Shown here piece after piece: positions 6,637-7,951 of a stretch of DNA of 7,951 bases. Every line of letters starts with the position of its first letter. Position 1 is the stretch's first letter. The DNA is taken from the NCBI GenBank assembly GCA_946406305.1, contig CAMJKC010000075.1, positions 1-7,951 on the forward strand. The letters run 5' to 3'. The DNA comes from an uncultured Lachnospiraceae bacterium. Lineage in GTDB: Bacteria > Bacillota > Clostridia > Lachnospirales > Lachnospiraceae. The position numbers and the translations under genes were made by a program. The notes beneath the pieces were generated by a model that saw nothing but the letters and a program-made list of their open reading frames with translations, was not told the origin of the DNA and ran no database searches.

Positions 6637-6665
6637 ACATTAATTGAGGATAAGAAATATTTCAA
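6637..6665 (-). promoter_or_regulatory. Candidate promoter of the HEPN-like gene
   Basis: TTGAAA (6665-6660), 17 bases, then TAATGT (6642-6637) on the minus strand. The -35 is good and the -10 is poor. It is the best candidate in the gap upstream of the ATG at 6594. Confidence 0.35.
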
Positions 6666-6690
6666 TTACATTAATCTCTATTTATTGAAT

Positions 6691-6720
6691 TAAAAATCAG
6701 TATTCCTTTTACACACTGAT
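6691..6720 (-). terminator. Intrinsic terminator of the toxin-antitoxin transcript
   Basis: On the minus strand ATCAGTGT (6720-6713) pairs with ATACTGAT (6703-6696) over eight pairs, one of them G-T. The loop has nine bases and TTTTTAATT follows. It overlaps the stop codon of the small frame at 6709-6804, marking the likely end of the antitoxin-toxin transcript. Confidence 0.6.
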
Positions 6721-6804
6721 TAATTTATTAACAAATTTATATAATTCCATTTCATCAAGATTACTATCAAAAAATTTAACTCTTAAAAAGAAACATGTAT
6801 GCAT
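6709..6804 (-). CDS. Possible 31-aa ORF downstream of the toxin
   Basis: Starting at ATG 6804 the frame gives MHTCFFLRVKFFDSNLDEME followed by LYKFVNKLISV and TAA. No good ribosome site precedes this ATG, and the open frame extends upstream to the toxin stop (KERKFKCEFLYI). It may therefore be the tail of a gene that lost its start. A competing ATG at 6823 with AAGGAAG in front gives only 15 codons. Its stop lies inside the terminator loop, as real last genes of transcripts often do. No family recognised. Confidence 0.25.
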   Translation of the reverse strand: MHTCFFLRVKFFDSNLDEMELYKFVNKLISV

Positions 6805-6838
6805 TATGTATAGAAACTCGCATTTAAACTTCCTTTCT

Positions 6839-7162
6839 TTAATCCAAACCGAAAAATTTTCTTAAATCTTGAAGTGCATGTTTAACTCTTACTATCTTAA
6901 CTTTTTTATTCTCTTCTTCAATGAAATAATAAATCGTATATTGCTTATGCCTAATGTGCCTTATGCTTCTTTTTTGTAATTTAGGTTCTTCATCAATTCC
7001 ATATCTATCTGGCATGAAATCCAAGGTTCTAATTTTTGCCCACAACTCCACTATTAATGCAAAAGCTAGTTCTTCATTTTTATAATTATCTACGATGTAG
7101 TTAGCAATATTTTCTATATCTGCTTGTGCATCAGAAAGAACTACTACTTCGTAGGTTTCCAT
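6839..7162 (-). CDS. RelE/ParE-family toxin of a type II toxin-antitoxin pair
   Basis: Small 107-residue protein with the RelE/ParE fold pattern. An N-terminal strand (YEVVVLS, 4-10) precedes two helices (ADIENIANYIVDNY, and FALIVELWAKIRTL). The C-terminal sheet is RSIRHIRHKQYTIYYFIEEE followed by KKVKIVRVKHALQDLRKFF. Basic and histidine positions such as R65, R68, R71 and H95 are typical of the surface that contacts mRNA (RelE) or gyrase (ParE); I cannot tell which target. The start overlaps the upstream antitoxin by 19 nt in another frame. That is usual for such pairs and implies translational coupling, so its own ribosome site (AAAGGA) matters less. Transcription is presumably repressed by the antitoxin-toxin complex. 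The fold call is confident. Confidence 0.85.
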   Translation of the reverse strand: METYEVVVLSDAQADIENIANYIVDNYKNEELAFALIVELWAKIRTLDFMPDRYGIDEEPKLQKRSIRHIRHKQYTIYYFIEEENKKVKIVRVKHALQDLRKFFGLD

Positions 7163-7305
7163 AGGTTCTTTTCCTTTAATAGATCACTAAAAAATGCATC
7201 TACATTAATACCTTTTTCATTTTTAGTTTTATCAAAACTTTCAGACACATCTTTATTGATATCAATCACATCTTTTGTTTGCTCCACAACATCTGATATA
7301 CTCAC
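7144..7305 (-). CDS. Antitoxin partner of the RelE/ParE toxin, GTG start
   Basis: A 53-residue acidic frame begins with GTG (7305-7303), nine bases after a perfect AGGAGG (7320-7315). It reads MSISDVVEQTKDVIDINKDV, then SESFDKTKNEKGINVDAFFS and DLLKEKNLWKPTK, ending at TAG (7146-7144). It precedes and overlaps the toxin by 19 nt, the classic antitoxin-first order. The N-terminal half could be a short dimerising or DNA-binding part. The C-terminal DAFFSDLLKEKNL is a likely toxin-wrapping helix. It does not clearly match Phd, RelB or CopG types. Being short with a GTG start, it is easily missed by gene finders. The role is inferred from position. Confidence 0.75.
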   Translation of the reverse strand: MSISDVVEQTKDVIDINKDVSESFDKTKNEKGINVDAFFSDLLKEKNLWKPTK

Positions 7306-7367
7306 AATAACGAACCTCCTCTATTACTTTAATAAAAAACATTAATACTTTATAAATCAATAATTAT

Positions 7368-7396
7368 ATTATACAAAAAATACTTATTTTTAGCAA
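7368..7396 (-). promoter_or_regulatory. Promoter of the toxin-antitoxin pair
   Basis: TTGCTA (7396-7391), a 17-base spacer and TATAAT (7373-7368) on the minus strand. The predicted start near 7360 gives a leader of about 55 nt before the GTG. The -35 lies directly beside the old recombinase terminator region (7398-7435). Confidence 0.6.
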
Positions 7397-7416
7397 TAAA
7401 AAAAATCATACCCCTT

Positions 7417-7516
7417 TTACTCTTTAGTCCCATCTTTTCATTTTAATTTTATTTTATCGAATTTCTCTTGAATTATAATGGGTTTGCCAGCCGAATCTCT
7501 ATATTTTTTTATTGAA
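7417..7516 (-). pseudogene. Serine recombinase 3' end, second copy with internal deletion
   Basis: This aligns with copy 1 at both ends. Positions 7460-7510 match 5881-5931 (KKYRDSAGKPIIIQEKFDKI against KKYRDLADKSTKIQEKLDKI). Positions 7398-7458 match 5672-5730, including the stop and terminator region (KLK, TGA, KDGTKE, stop against IVKWKDETEG, stop). The segment equivalent to 5731-5880 is missing: exactly 150 bp, between short TTATC repeats, leaving the frame intact. A Trp codon has become TGA. The terminator stem has decayed. Upstream it fuses in frame to a DUF4143-type remnant. Confidence 0.75.
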
Positions 7517-7653
7517 TCTATTAGCAAAAAAGCATATATATTCACTACTCTAATTCTATCATTTATAGTATATAGTTTTTTATCGTCAAATGTAATTACA
7601 ACCTTTTTGAAATTATCTTTTATATACTTAAGTGATTTAATTCTTATTCTATT
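7517..7653 (-). pseudogene. C-terminal remnant of an AAA ATPase (DUF4143-type)
   Basis: The minus frame from 7653 reads RIKSLKYIKDNFKKVVITFD followed by DKKLYTINDRIRVVNIYAFL and LIDSI. This resembles the last strand-helix units of clostridial DUF4143 ATP-binding proteins, where a basic stretch, KDN-KKVVIT and a final INI-DFLL are typical. Only the tail remains: upstream of 7653 the frame is closed by several stops, and no Walker motifs are in the window. It runs without a stop into the recombinase remnant, making a 71-codon chimeric open frame (7653-7438) with no start codon. Assignment is from memory of the family ending. Confidence 0.5.
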
Positions 7654-7771
7654 TTATCTATTTTGCTTTATTCAGATAATGACTATACCACTATGATATA
7701 ACTTCTTCCTTCATTATTATTAATTATAAAATGGAGCTATACTATAAAAACACACAATATATTGGAATAAA

Positions 7772-7780
7772 TGTTATAAT
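7772..7780 (+). promoter_or_regulatory. Extended -10 promoter of the IS3-type orfA
   Basis: TGTTATAAT (7772-7780) is an extended -10 on the plus strand, with a second overlapping TATAAT directly after it. The -35 region is weak. GGAG (7798-7801) lies five bases before the ATG at 7807. Confidence 0.5.
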
Positions 7781-7806
7781 ATAATACACATAAAAATGGA
7801 GCATTT

Positions 7807-7951
7807 ATGGAAGGAAAAATCAAAAATCGTTATAACGAAGATTTCAAAAAAATCTATTGTCTCATTATTCAATGATGGTAGAAGCCAAGCAGAGCTTATT
7901 CGTGAATATGGCATTTCTCAATCTGCTATATCTAAATGGATTAAACAATAC
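7807..7951 (+). pseudogene. IS3-family transposase orfA, 5' part, frameshifted
   Basis: This is the only plus-strand gene and it runs off the right edge. It encodes the start of the small OrfA helix-turn-helix protein of an IS3-type element, which binds the IS ends and with OrfB carries out transposition. The frame starts MEGKIKNRYNEDFKK, then shifts at a run of seven A (7846-7852) and hits TGA at codon 23. Removing one A gives SIVSLFNDGRSQAELIREYG followed by ISQSAISKWIKQY, a clear IS3 orfA helix-turn-helix. The mobile element probably begins left of the gene. ATGGAGC occurs at 7731-7737 and again at 7796-7802, but I cannot fix the terminal inverted repeat without the right end. The shift could be a true mutation, a sequencing error in the homopolymer, or slippage. 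Confidence 0.75.

Noticed and set aside
7478..7696. Plus-strand open frame of 72 codons, membrane-like
   Set aside because: It is the antisense of the ATPase/recombinase remnant frame; its hydrophobic look comes from the complement of lysine-rich codons.

Overview
The window is very AT-rich and almost all genes lie on the minus strand. Short Shine-Dalgarno sites, TATAAT-type promoters, a one-piece ssrA and the style of the remnants point to a low-GC Firmicute, most likely a clostridial anaerobe (Peptostreptococcaceae-like). That placement is inference from composition and gene style, not from a search.

The central part (808-5530) is the stable core. Read in the direction of transcription, it starts with ssrA (tmRNA, 5530-5196), with its own consensus promoter and a hairpin terminator. 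Then come prfA (release factor 1), a family 2 glycosyltransferase and a membrane-anchored CapD/FlaA1/PglF-type nucleotide-sugar 4,6-dehydratase. prfA and the glycosyltransferase are 9 nt apart, and the glycosyltransferase and dehydratase overlap by 4 nt (ATGA). The three are therefore probably one transcript, tying a translation-termination factor to surface-glycan synthesis. The glycosyltransferase ends in what looks like a MarR-type winged-helix domain, the most unusual protein in the window.

The right part (5531-7951) is an island of mobile-element debris carrying small toxin-like genes. The 3' end of a large serine recombinase occurs twice in the same orientation: a fuller copy with stops (5689-6108) and a shorter one with a 150-bp in-frame deletion (about 7417-7516), the latter joined in frame to the tail of a DUF4143-type ATPase. 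Between the two copies sit a small protein with an Rx4H HEPN-like motif, a possible 31-residue ORF ending in a terminator, and a RelE/ParE-type toxin with a 53-aa GTG-started antitoxin that overlaps it. The window ends inside an IS3-type orfA with a one-base shift in an A7 run.

The left part (1-807) is also decayed. A minus-strand gene that looks plasmid- or conjugative-element-derived runs off the left edge (lost start codon, one frameshift, two stops). Upstream of it are an intact extended -10 promoter and a row of GATAC repeats about 10 bp apart, then a hairpin and a 43-codon coding remnant with no start codon.
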